Source: Triatoma infestans (taxonomy: Eukaryota; Arthropoda; Insecta; Hemiptera; Reduviidae). From it: a DNA stretch of 64,000 bases. Numbering within the stretch: the stretch's first letter is position 1; each line of letters starts with the position of its first letter. The DNA is taken from assembly GCA_011037195.1 (NCBI GenBank), contig JAAEAF010002805.1, positions 58,674 through 122,673 of the forward strand, given 5' to 3'. Below, in pieces: positions 54,368 through 64,000 of this stretch. Under the pieces are notes generated by a model. It was not told the DNA's origin. It did no database searches and worked only from the letters and a program-made list of their open reading frames with translations. A program made the translations under genes and the position numbers.

Positions 54368-54449
54368 ACAAAAAGAAGCAGGCTATCACGGAAAAAATCT
54401 CTCATGCTTTCCAGCTATGCGGAACCAACCACAACAACACTATATCATA

Positions 54450-55620
54450 ATTTGACTTCTGATTCTTTATAATTTATGTAAAAGTGCCTGGTTAGCTTTA
54501 TCTTGCCAGTTACTTTCTGAACTCGCAACAAAACCGTAATACTAGTTATGTACTAGTTCTTGAAGACAGTTAAGTTTTTCTCTTTCGTTGTCTTCAGTAA
54601 ATGTACATTTTACAAAATACAATTGGCATGCAGGTCCCAAGTACATTAGGCCTTCTCCCTTTAAGATGATGTAAAAAAGATGCTAAATAACTATGCTTTG
54701 CTGGGTGTGATTCATATATTTCCCCTAATAGTATACTCACTTCCTCGGAAAGACTAACCAAGATTACGCATCTTGTACCACTTGTTGGAAGCATCTTCAG
54801 TACTTTTACAAACAGGGACAAGAGAGAGACTATGAAAATTTCATCCCAAATTCCCTTGCCGATAGGTTGTCTTTTAATGAGAGATGCCTTTCCCTTCCAA
54901 ACTATTTATCCAATCTATTAATTAATAAGCGGGTTCGAAAATAGTGCTTTGGAATTCCGCTTATTGTCAGGAAACCACTGAAATGAACTGTATGAAAGGG
55001 GTTCAAATTAATGTAAATGTATCCTCCTATCACATAAAAGCAGTGACGTTATGATTAGGCAAGCTGTTATGTATCTTTTTGCAGACAGTTATCCTCTTAA
55101 ACTAATAAGGATTAAATTGCCTACAGTTAATTTTTTTCTTTTTAAGAAACATAAATACAATATGGATCTTGCAGTATAAATATTTTGTAGGGGAATAGAA
55201 CATGAAAGATGATACTTCCAGCTTGGCGATGGATTTCTTGTGATGAACTTAAATATTTAACCCTTAGGTTAACAGGGCCAATAGAAGAATATATAATATA
55301 TTGGACAAACTATGGCCCAGATCACCTAAATGCCCACGTCACCCTGCACACTAGATTAGATTAGGAAAAAAAATAGATAAAAAGGAAATTTATTTAGTAG
55401 CTTCAATTATTTTAATAAAAATGTTAAGTTTTTTATTAATGGAGGTGTTGGGGAAGTGTAAACGTGGAACGATAATCGAAATAAGTAAAGATTATAATAA
55501 TTGAACGGATTGGATGATTAGAAGATAGCTAAGCTGCTTCTAAGAATATTTTCAATTTACGTGTATTAATAAATTTTATTCCCACGAACTTCTCTTACTG
55601 TATCATTTATTTTTCCTTTA
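54450..55620. other. Gene-free stretch
   Basis: No family motif was seen. A 75-codon minus frame at 54821-54594 is unsupported. Confidence 0.35.
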
Positions 55621-55625
55621 ATTTA

Positions 55626-55800
55626 AGGCATGGCATGGACGAGTGGTCATGGTGACCGGAGCCATCTCAGTGCTCTACCGACCTCCCGGTAATTTTATCT
55701 TGTTACAGACAACATAGCCCGACACCGGACATTGAACCGTAGAGATTCCTAGGAAGAGTAAAAATCTAACAGCTAATAATCACTTCCCTTCTTACTGTCC
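55626..55800 (-). mobile_element. SINE-A copy, head missing or worn
   Basis: On the minus strand TCCTAGGAATCTCTACGGTT, TGTTGTCTGTAACAAGAT and GGGAGGTCGGTAGAGCACTG follow the SINE-A body. The tail ends CATGCCATGCCTTAAATT. No clear A or B box was found. Confidence 0.6.
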
Positions 55801-55967
55801 ATTTATAATATTCCCTTCATACAATCCAATTGTAATAATTGTAATAAAATGTTGTGCAGCTTAAAAATAATAATAATAATTAATACACGGTACGTTTTTT
55901 GATTGGTGTGGAAAATGTACGAAGTTTAAAGAAAATGTTTGCATCCATTTTCAAAGATATAGCAAAA

Positions 55968-56829
55968 AACGGGCCGCCAATTACAGGCGAATCCATGTGG
56001 TACACGGACGGGTCCAAGATGGAAGATGGAGTAGGAGCCTGCGTGTACGGGGCTCATCCGAGATGTAATATCTCGGTGAGCCTGGGAAGGCTAGCTACGG
56101 TCTTTCAGGCGCAGCTAGTCGCGATTATTATCTGCGCCGCCGAAATAAGAAGACGGGAAGTGGATAACTCCAGAGTCGTCATTTATTCGGATAGCCAGGC
56201 TGCTCTGCAGGCAATGACTCGTGGGAGATCAGCTCAAGGCTGGTGTGGGACTGCCTAGGTGCACTCAGGGAAATTAGTAGCCATAATAAGGTCTTCCTGG
56301 TTTGGGTACCTGGGCACTCGGGTTACAGAGGCAATGAGGCGGCGGACCGCCTGGCCCGGGAGGGTTCAATGAGAGCACTTATCGGGCCGGAGCCGTTCTG
56401 TGGCGTCTCAAGATGCCTCAGGAGTGCATCCATCAAGACATGGATGCAGGACCGATCAAGGGAATGGTGGGTCAAAACTCAGGCCAGAGGCAGGCGAAAA
56501 AGTTTATCCATAGCCACTCGCCCAAGCTAACTGCGGAATTACTCCAATTAGGCCGGGCGGCCATAAGGATAGCAGTTGGCGTTCTCACTGGCCATTGTAG
56601 ATTAAATAAGCACATGCATCGCATGGGCCTGGCAACGGATAGCCTGTGTAGGTTTTGTCAGGAGGAAGAGGAGACGGCACTGCATGTGGTATGTCAGTGC
56701 GAGGGGCTGGTCTGGCTAAGGTACCGCCTCTTTGGTAAAGAGAAGCTGGTGCCAACAAGCCTCAGCCAGGGCCCTCTCTCGGACCTATTAAGTCTTTTAA
56801 GGCAAGCAGGACTCGAGAGGGTCCTCTGA
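55968..56829 (+). pseudogene. ORF2 fragment: RNase H and C-terminus, two frameshifts
   Basis: Comparison with the 12 kb copy shows two single-base deletions: one near 56215 (CAATGACTCGT for CAATTGACTCGT) and one near 56480 (AACTCAGG for AACTCCAGG). The reading crosses RNase H: YTDGSKMEDGVGA (Asp and Gly kept), VFQAQLVAI, IYSDSQAAL and WVPGHSGYRGNEAADRLA. The second catalytic acid, Glu in QAELV, is Gln here. The C-terminal CRFCQEEEETALHVVCQC is intact. The copy is dead by truncation, frameshift and active-site loss. Confidence 0.82.
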
Positions 56830-56999
56830 TGGCAGGTGCTCTGATTGACCACCTGGGAGCCCCCCCTCCCAATTCCACAGTCCGGCTAAGGACAGGATAG
56901 GAGGAGGGTCTCCCACTGGGGGAGTGCCACAATAGATCCTTGGGGTGTCGCTGTGGCGTAGGCTGAAGAGCCAATTCCCCCGTTAGAATCTAATCTAAT
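55968..56999 (+). mobile_element. 5'-truncated Loa/R1-group LINE, same family as 11261-12854
   Basis: Homology to the 12 kb copy starts at CGGGCCGCCAATTACAGGCG and continues to the tail, which here is (TCTAA)n at about 56985-57001. Similarity is high throughout. It sits at the edge of a long repeat whose continuation begins at 57003. No clean target duplication was found. Confidence 0.82.
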
Positions 57000-57002
57000 C
57001 TA

Positions 57003-58294
57003 GGCTATTTAAAAGTACAGTATCGCTATTCAAGAAACTTATGCTTCAAAATTTTCTTATTTTCTAATAATCTTTATTATTTATTATTAATTTATTTCTA
57101 ATTTTCACATAAAAGTAAAATGCAGAGAGTTTGGTTTGAAAATTACAGAAAAAAATACATAAGGAAAAGTATACACACGTGAAAACAGTTTAGAAATCAA
57201 CATAGATAACATTAACACTGATCATTGTAATAATGGTAAATTAGAATTATAGCTGTAAATTTATAAGCAATCAAATTATGGAAAGTTGGAACAGCAAAGT
57301 AATATGTAAAAAAAAAAAAAAATCTGGTGTAAAACACTCACATAACTTTCTCTTACTCCAGTTCTCAAAATTATAATTGACAAATTTTATAGTTTGTGTA
57401 CCAAATTTAATGAAATTCGTCAAAACCTGAAAAAAAAAACTGTTCAGTAAAAGCGCACATCCGGTTTATTAATTTTCTTGAACCTCGAAATTTGGCCATC
57501 TATTTATTTCTAATTAATTTTGTTTGGATGATAGAATGGTATAATCAACTAAGATAGCTCTTAAAAGAAAAACATAACCCTCACCCCCACCCCTAAAAGT
57601 GCTCTTAAATAAATTTTTCCAGAGAAATGTTTTAAATAAAAGTTGTAGATCTTTTTATGTTTAGTTTATACAGTATGTTTCAAGAAAATCGTCGGAACCA
57701 TTTTTGAGAAAATTGCGAAAAAGTAAAAAAAAAAAATCATTTAGTAAAGTGATAAAATAAACGTACTTCTGGTTATCCGATTCTTTTCAAACTTGGTATT
57801 TCAACAATATATTTAATTCTAATTCACATTGTTTAGATGACAGAATTGTCTAATAAACTGAAATAGCACTTTAGATGAAAACCTAATCCCACCCCTCCGG
57901 AAAAAGTGCACTTAATTGAAAAAGTTGTAGCACATTATATGTATAGTTGAGATACCAAGTATGAAGAAAATCGTCAGAATCATTTTTGAGAAAATTGCAA
58001 GAAGTAACAAAAAAAAACAAATAGTAAAGTGGTATTTCCGGTTGAGGAATTTTGACGTATAACGTATTGTCAGATCCCATGGTGTTAACTAAACGGAATA
58101 TCAATTTTCAACTTTCTACGGTTTTTCGGTTTTGAGTTATGCTGTTCACACACACACATACACAGAGACCATTTGCTAAAAAAAAACACCTTTTTGGACT
58201 CACGGGACCTCAAAATGGATATTTCTGGTGAAAACTCGATATCGAAAATTTGACACGATTACAATACTTCCTCTTACTATGAGTAAGAGAAAGT
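57003..58294 (+). mobile_element. ACTTTC repeat, copy F, with shared left flank
   Basis: ACTTTC starts at 57345 and AGTAAGAGAAAGT ends at 58294. Unit repeats are spaced about 285 bp apart. The left flank 57003-57300 is the reverse of 31060-31289 joined to 33410-33500, so the repeat family is longer than the ACTTTC part. Block order inside is as in copies A, B and E. Non-coding. Confidence 0.75.
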
Positions 58295-58425
58295 AAAAAT
58301 GAAAAAAAATTATGTAAGACAGATATTTATAGAGGTAAACTATTATGTACGTTGTTGTGGTGGTTGGTTCAGCAGAGCTGGAAAGCATCAGAGACATTTT
58401 CAATGGTTGCCTGCTTCATTTTGTG

Positions 58426-58466
58426 TTCATCGACCGGTTTTGGGCGTTCGCCCATCTTCAGGATGC
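58426..58466 (-). ncRNA. Hammerhead-like core, HHR-1 left arm, one core change
   Basis: On the minus strand CTGAAGA, helix II GGGCG-AA-CGCCC, AAAA for GAAA, then CCGGTC. The essential G of GAAA is lost. Confidence 0.58.
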
Positions 58467-58583
58467 TTTTGTCAGACAGTGTGATAACACAGACTTGCAC
58501 AGAGCAAATTCGTTTTATACTCTCGGAGGGTATAAACTGAATTTTCTCTGTGCAAGTCTGTGTTATCACACTGTCTGAAAAAC

Positions 58584-58625
58584 GCATCCTGAAAATGGGC
58601 AACGCCCGAAACCAGTCGATGACCA
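58584..58625 (+). ncRNA. Hammerhead-like core, HHR-1 right arm, one core change
   Basis: CATC, CTGAAAA (consensus CTGANGA), helix II GGGC-AAC-GCCC, GAAA, CCAGTC, then GATG. Helix III palindromy is lost (ACCAGT). Confidence 0.55.
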
Positions 58626-58689
58626 CAAAATGAAACAGGCTACCACGGAAAAGGTCTCTGATATTATGTATGTATCACTGGACCAAAAC

Positions 58690-60685
58690 TAATCTAATAC
58701 TTATAACTTTAGTTAAAAAATAATAGAGATTAACAATATGGTTACCATGTTTTAGATTTAATACAGTACAGATATCATTTTGGTTATACACTTAGATATT
58801 TTTACTCCTCGGGTCTATATAAAATGAGCAAACAAAATCTATGATTTGAATCATCTAATGAATTATTTAAACACAGAGGGCAACAGTGTTCGGTATTAAT
58901 CTATGAATGGCATTATGGAAGTACAAAATTATTTGTTTGCAGGAGAAACTTTAATTCGGAGTAATAATCTTATTCTGTATATGGATAAATCTAATGTCAA
59001 AAACTGCTGAACTGAAACATATTTTTGTACAAAACATTTTACTGAGAACAAAACGCTCTATTTTCATCTGGTTTGTGTAGCATATTTTTTTTATTTATTT
59101 AATTTTGTTTGTTTTGTTTATGTTCAAACACTAAATGGTATTTTTTAATAATAAAGTTTTAAAGTATTAAAATAAAATCTAAGCTCTTAAAATAGAAGCT
59201 TTGTTTTTTTATATATAATTTTTTTTTTTACAATTATATTCCTGGATGAAATAATAATTTTTCAATTTTATTATCATAAATTTTATTTGTGTGTTTTGTG
59301 TCACGTAGCTTGCTTTGGTAGTTTGACCAAATAGATGGATTTAGTTTAGTAGTTTGTGCAAAACATTGACCAAACCCGATAAAGCTGCTTCTAGTTCTTT
59401 AGTATTTGCAATAGTTCAGTAGGGTTGAAGGACTAAAGGAAAAGGGCATAGTAAGGACAGGGATGGACAATAGATTAGGAATGGGTTTTGGTACAAAAGA
59501 TAGAAGGTCTTGTGTAGATATGCTAGGAAGCTGTAGTATAAGGGATAAGGGTTGTGTATGCGGAATGGAGGGGAGAGTTGTTTTCAAAAGGGATGCTAAC
59601 TCTGTATGAAGCCATGGGAAGTATAGGTTTTAGAGTTGAAGGATAGAGAGAGAGCAGAAGAGATAGAGAAAGAAGGTGCTCGCCCCAAACCTAGTAGCGA
59701 CGAGACTATTATGACGATGGGCGCCCCCTTCCACCCCCGTTCATACAACCAACTTGGCAATTAATACCAAACTCGGTTTTGAATCGCTCAGACAAACTCG
59801 ACAATTATATTATGCTATTGTCCGACATTGATTTCAAACAAGGCAACGAGTTAAGGCGTAGGTTTTAGGGTACCACGTTTTCTGGTGGAATGGCGGCAGG
59901 AGAGGGGGAATACCGGTGCTAACTTTCTACCATCTGAACACTAACAATACACAAGCTTGCCGCAACCACCACCACACTCCTGCCTGCCCCATTAGCCAAT
60001 CATCAGCTGCCATCATTTTGTGGCCAGAATACAGCTTCTCTCCATCAACTTCCACTCTTACTTTTCTTCGATGAACACACAAGAGAAAGAAAATAATGAT
60101 GTTTACCCAACGTACAAAAAGTTAAAGCCAATGTAATTGGATTTCCTTCGATTGTATTGACAGTTACTTCCCTTATTATGGATTTTCCACAAAAATTAAA
60201 ATGTTTATTACAAGTTACAAAACATTTTTTGTAATTAGTATAAGAATTATTGGATTTATATTTATTATTCTTTTTATCGTTTCTATTTGAACAAGTATCA
60301 GTTACAAGTCAGTCAGTTAAAGTTTCACGCATTCTGGGAATTAAAAAAAAAAAAATGAATGAACAGTATTAGATTTTCCCACGAGAGAAACCATATGTAA
60401 TCTATTCGAAAATAGTTACTACTACCACTCGAGTTAGAGATATAGTTTTTCAATTCATGGCCATTATTTAACTTAATTATTATAGTTTACATGTTTCATT
60501 TTTGTGTATTTAATTTGTATATGTTTATGGGGTAATCATTATTTAACACATATAACTTCAATCTTTTTTTTAGTTATTTAATAATACCCACATAATTGGT
60601 GACCCAATTATCCTAGCTGTAGCTAGAGAACACTGCCAGCGCATCAGATACAAAGATTTCGGACAAAAATGTATCAACCAGCAGT
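58690..60685. other. Gene-free stretch
   Basis: Most of it is AT-rich. The part at about 59640-60080 is richer in G and C, has a CCAAT motif near 59996 and no open frame with a motif. I cannot say what it is. Confidence 0.3.
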
Positions 60686-60689
60686 GCGA

Positions 60690-60885
60690 CTCTACTCAGT
60701 AATAATTATTTGCGATTTTCTCAAAAATGATTTCAACGATATTCTTTAAAGTAATTATGTGAACCACATATATAAAGAGCTTAAAATTCTATTTAAGTGC
60801 TTAAGTTTTTTTTACTTGTAAATTCAGTTAAGGGAGCTTTGGGGGAGGGGGTGTTTACTTCTAAAGTGCTTGTAGTTTGTTGTAG
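60690..60885 (-). repeat. ACTTTC repeat fragment (copy I)
   Basis: GCGATTTTCTCAAAAATG, AACGATATTCTTTAAAG, AAGAGCTTAAAATTCTATTT and GGAGGGGGTGTTTACTTCTA follow one unit of the repeat in reverse. Confidence 0.6.
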
Positions 60886-60889
60886 GGGA

Positions 60890-61800
60890 TTATTGCACTG
60901 CGACCTGAAAAATATCTATTGTCCCCACTAGGCCAACCTTTTTACTTTCATTATCTAATTCAATTAGTAATTGTTTTAGTGCAGTTTCGCTCCTAGCTAA
61001 CACAACGATATCATCAGCATACCCCGCAATCTGCGTGGTACGACTTGCTAGGTTACCTCCCGGAACAATGCTTGCTACCGCCTTATGAAGGACCAAATTG
61101 AAAAGAACGGCTGATAATGCATCTCCTTGACTCACACCAGCATTAAACTTTATTTTGCGACTGGTTTGATTGCCCACTAGAACACTCGCTTGCGTCTGAG
61201 TCATAGTCATCTTGATAAGATTAATCAATTTATAGGGAATACCACCACTCTCAAGCGCCTGAAAAAGCTGATTCCTGTTGATACGATCAAAGGCTTGTTT
61301 GTAGTCCACAAAAAGTAGATGGACATCTGTGTTACGCTCATAGCATTTCTCTAGTATCTGTTTTACAACAAAGATCTGATCCGTAGTCCCTCGGTTAGGA
61401 CGGAAGCCACACTGGTATTCCGTGAGGATCCTTTCGGAATAGATCTTAAGCCTTTCCACAAGTAGCTTTGACAGTTTTTTTATATGCTACACTCAGGAAT
61501 GTAATTCCTCTGTAGTTCTGACACTGCGTCTTATCACCCTTTTTAAAGATAGGCAAAATTATTCCTGAGCACCAACTAGAGTACTTTTTCTTTCGTCCAG
61601 ATATTATATATTAAATTATAAAAGCTCTGGTGCAGTAGATCTCCGCCGAATTTGAAGATCTCGCAGGGGATATTATCTTCTCCCGGAGCTCGGTTGTATT
61701 TTAGAGTGGTCAAAGCATCCTCAAAATCCCCAAAGGAGGGAGGTTCGCAGTCAGGGTGATCCACCGTATTCCTTCTATTTCCCGTTTCTCACTGCGCTTC
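60890..61800 (-). pseudogene. RTE-like reverse transcriptase remnant
   Basis: Read on the minus strand from 61800: EPPSFGDFEDALTTLKYNRA and PGEDNIPCEIFKFGGDLLHQ. After a frameshift come [20 protein letters not shown]. After another come YQCGFRPNRGTTDQIFVVKQ, LFVDYKQAFDRI (catalytic Asp), GVSQGDALSAVLF and GYADDIVVLAR (YADD box). This is the finger and palm part of a non-LTR RT. The motif wording fits the RTE clade as I remember it. The reading is broken twice near 61459-61576 and ends just after the palm where the ACTTTC fragment begins. No endonuclease or thumb remains. Confidence 0.75.
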
Positions 61801-61809
61801 TTCTTCAGC

Positions 61810-62585
61810 AGGACGAAGGGGTCTTTAAACGTTTTACATAATGTTTAAAATTTATCAATCTATTCGATTATGATTTGTATTAGTTTTAATTATTGTTTCC
61901 CATTTTAGCAGTAAGTATAAAGTATACCACCAAAGTTTATTGAAAAAAATTCCTAAATAATCAGAAGTAATTTCTAATCTATACTTCTAAATAAAAAAAA
62001 AAGGAAAATATTAATTGTTTAAGTTCTTTGTTATAATTTTCATTAGATAGAGAGAAAGATAGAAAATGAAATAAAATTTAAAAAAAAGAAAAGTGCTTGT
62101 GCAAACATTGTACCTGTTCTGAGCGGCGGCAGAGTAAGAAGGATGTTTAGTGGAAGCGGGAAGGAGAGTAATCAAACGTTGTTGTGTGGTTTATCTGCTA
62201 CTGACCTAGATAAGACTAGCCACAGGAAATTGGATTTTCAGGTTCAGACAAGTTTCCTATACTACCACATTCAAGGAATGAATAGTTTTTTTTATTTAAA
62301 AAAAAAATTAAGATAAATTATTAAACACACTTGATTGGTCGATAAAGTCTATATATGAGATTTTTTTTTTTTTTCTCTAGATTAATACAAATAAAATGTT
62401 ATAATTTTATAGAAAATTAATTTATAATAAAATTGATTCAAACAGCGCTTGGTTGCTCTGTATCTATCTGGTTCAGGCGATTACACGATATGCGCTTATG
62501 ACATTGCCAACACTAAAAGAGACTCAGAAATGATACAGTAGATACTGTATCATCATCAATAAAAATACTACCAAATCGTATGTTA
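61810..62585. other. AT-rich gene-free stretch
   Basis: A perfect 10 bp hairpin, ATGATACAGT/ACTGTATCAT, lies at 62530-62553. No gene was recognised. Confidence 0.35.
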
Positions 62586-62589
62586 AATT

Positions 62590-62800
62590 TTGGAATTTTA
62601 CTTCTTCTTTTTTTTGCTGTTTGTAAGAGGAAGGATTGTGATCTTGTTAAATTTTCAATATTGATGTTATACCTAAAAGCACGTGTTTTGAGGTCCATTG
62701 ATTACGAAAAAACACTTCGGCACATGGTTAGGTGGCCATGGAAGAAAGAATGCAAAGTATTTCATAGAATATTTGCAGGACTCTTTTCAGTGAAAAATTG
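62590..62800 (-). repeat. ACTTTC repeat, degenerate end (copy J)
   Basis: GTAAGAGGAAGGATTGTGAT, AAATTTTCAATATTGATG and GTTTTGAGGTCCATTGA follow the left part of the inverted copy B. It is strongly diverged. Confidence 0.5.
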
Positions 62801-62824
62801 ACAAGAAATCATGCTGTATTTGTT

Positions 62825-63033
62825 CTTGCGGAAGCTTTGTCCTTCTTTTAAAACAGCTAACTCAAGCTCTTGCAAGCTTGTAAGTTGCCCTACTCATCTT
62901 TTTATTATGTCCCAGAGGTGTTCGATGGCGTTAAGGTTCGGACTTTTTGCTGGCCAATCCACATAACAATACCCGTAGCATTTAAATACTTACAAACATA
63001 GCGAGCAGAATGAGGAGTTGCATTACCATAGGG
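62825..63033 (-). pseudogene. Tc1-like transposase, C-terminal catalytic end
   Basis: On the minus strand [20 protein letters not shown] is followed, after a frameshift, by [20 protein letters not shown] and then, past a stop, LQELELAVLKEGQS. In Tc1 transposases this is the end of the DDE domain: N.RPH.AR.V, then DWP..SPDLNPIEHLWD with the last catalytic acid in IEHLWD. The reading is cut near 63033, where the inverted LTR structure begins at 63036. It is a dead fragment. Confidence 0.75.
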
Positions 63034-63035
63034 TA

Positions 63036-63261
63036 TGTAGTGGAATCGTTTATTGTGATTCCTGAGGTATGTAGTAGATGTCTTGAAAAGGGCGGAAGTT
63101 AGTTTAGAGATTTTTGGAAGTTAGTGCTCGAATTATTAACACTGAATTTATAAAAATAGACTGTATTTGTACAATAATTTCAACGTGAGTGATGGTAACT
63201 ATTAACAAGAAATACTTAGAAATAAATAGGAGATAAAAAACTAATAATTTAGAATGATTAA

Positions 63262-63292
<31 letters not shown>

Positions 63293-64000
63293 TATTTGAA
63301 AAAGAAATTATAATAGAAACATAAAAATGAAAAAAGTATTCTACGGCAATGGTAAACCGTCCGCCGGAGAATGATTAAAATAAATAAAATAAGATGCACA
63401 ACTAAGGATAAATAAAAACTGTATAGGGACGCGGAAACGTCATTACAATGTCATGGTATACATGGCAAGGTCATAGCAATGTCAAACCTTCACAACACAT
63501 AACAAAAAGCAAGAATAATTTATAACTAGTGGCCTAGCCGGCCGCTGTCTTCAAGACAAGGCCGCGACCAAACAAACAAAACCAAGGGTCGCACAAGATC
63601 GCACACTAGGACAGATGTCTTGGTGTGAGTGTTGCTAACACTGATATACTTCGCCCCGTTGGAAGAGGGGATGATTATACTTCAGTACGTCTTCAAGATC
63701 ATTATACGAGCAGCAGTTCCGCGTCCCTATACAGTTTTTATTTATACTTATTTCCTTAGTTGTGCATCTTAGTTCATTTATTTTAATCATTCTAAATTAT
63801 TAGTTATTTATCTCCTATTTATTTCTAAGTATTTCTTGTAAATAGTTACCATTATTCACGTTTAAATTATTGTACAAATACAGTCTATTTTTATAAATTC
63901 CGTGTTAATACTTCGAGCACTAACTTACAAAAATCTCTAAACTAACTTCCGCCCTCTTCAAGACATCTACTACATACCTCAGGAATCACAATAAACGATT
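63036..64000. mobile_element. Head-to-head inverted LTR pair, running off the window
   Basis: The left arm begins TGTAGTGGAATCGTTT at 63036. The window ends with AAACGATT, the complement of its bases from 63044 on. The arms match through CTGTATAGGGACGCGG. The left arm has a 101 bp insertion. The arm start and the GGGACGCG region resemble the solo LTR at 42054 (TGTATTGGTATCGTTT, TAGGGACGCG). Middle sequence 63433-63712 belongs to the right, longer copy only. Both outer ends are the same LTR terminus, which a normal solo LTR cannot give. Confidence 0.7.
63267..63367 (-). mobile_element. Short LINE 3' end inserted in the left LTR arm
   Basis: AGAATGATTAAAATAA at 63251-63266 and 63368-63383 is a 16 bp target duplication. 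The 101 bp insert has an (AAT)n run at its left, so on the minus strand it is a 3' end with a (TTA)n tail. The right arm of the inverted pair lacks it and gives the empty site. Confidence 0.75.

Larger units (their letters stand above)
54120..54440. mobile_element. Palindromic hammerhead element, family HHR-1
   Basis: The two arms mirror each other around about 54255-54268. CTTTTTGTGGTCATCGACCG at the left returns as CGGTCGATGACCACAAAAAG at the right. TATAAACTGAATTTGCTC lies just right of the centre. The right end reads GGAACCAACCACAACAAC, the complement of the start of the 375-560 copy. The outer left arm is partly lost. Confidence 0.78.
58345..58670. mobile_element. Palindromic hammerhead element, family HHR-1
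   Basis: Two arms of about 150 bp mirror each other around about 58520-58530 (CTCGGAGGGTAT). CAGTGTGATAACACAGACTT and its complement AAGTCTGTGTTATCACACTG are one long matching pair. Each arm has a worn hammerhead core. The left end GTTGTGGTGGTTGGTTCAGC matches the 375-560 copy. Confidence 0.8.

Overview
This 64 kb window looks like AT-rich, gene-poor nuclear DNA of an animal, most likely an insect. The evidence is decayed non-LTR retrotransposons of several clades, two tRNA-derived SINE families, Tc1/mariner remnants, small LTR elements, and microsatellites. I cannot name the species. I found no convincing host gene. One short immunoglobulin-like exon candidate (36403-36489) is the only possible host coding sequence. 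Almost every coding stretch is a mobile element or its remnant.

Layout. 0-8 kb: half of a hammerhead-ribozyme palindrome, a GC-richer unknown segment with a 133 bp duplication, a 592 bp TA-flanked MITE, and an abundant non-coding repeat (called ACTTTC here, after its ends) split by a small LTR element in the form LTR-internal-LTR-internal-LTR. Next comes a 5'-truncated CR1-like LINE with a 14 bp target duplication and a LINE 3' UTR fragment. 8-13 kb: SINE copies and a 5'-truncated Loa/R1-group LINE on the minus strand with a 14 bp duplication. 13.2-20.1 kb: a full-length I-group non-LTR retrotransposon with two intact ORFs, a 69-base poly(A) and a perfect 13 bp target duplication. 21-34 kb: palindromic hammerhead elements, LTR-like repeats, ORF1 and ORF2 remnants, a CR1-like LINE bounded by a 14 bp duplication, and a nested stack of ACTTTC and hammerhead elements. 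34-47 kb: more ACTTTC copies, three Loa-type fragments, SINEs, a solo LTR inside a hammerhead palindrome, a Tc1 N-terminus, and a Loa fragment nested in a CR1-like ORF. 47-64 kb: an LTR-like repeat with a TATA box, a long hairpin, another LINE tail, two more hammerhead palindromes, another Loa copy, an RTE-like RT remnant, a Tc1 C-terminus, and an inverted LTR pair running off the window end.

How the parts relate. (1) Three families of palindromic elements carry hammerhead-ribozyme cores with loop-less helix III, the form described for Penelope-like elements and animal retrozymes. Each palindrome can encode a ribozyme on both strands. (2) The 3' UTR of the intact LINE holds three stem-loops with the same loop but different, complementary stems. 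(3) The main SINE family ends in a hairpin tail very like the 3' tail of that LINE, so the LINE is its probable mobilising partner. (4) Two LTR insertions have 4 bp target duplications, and several insertions are nested, which gives a relative chronology.

All calls come from reading the sequence by eye. Clade names rest on remembered family motifs and were not searched. Coordinates of degenerate repeats are approximate to about 10-30 bases.
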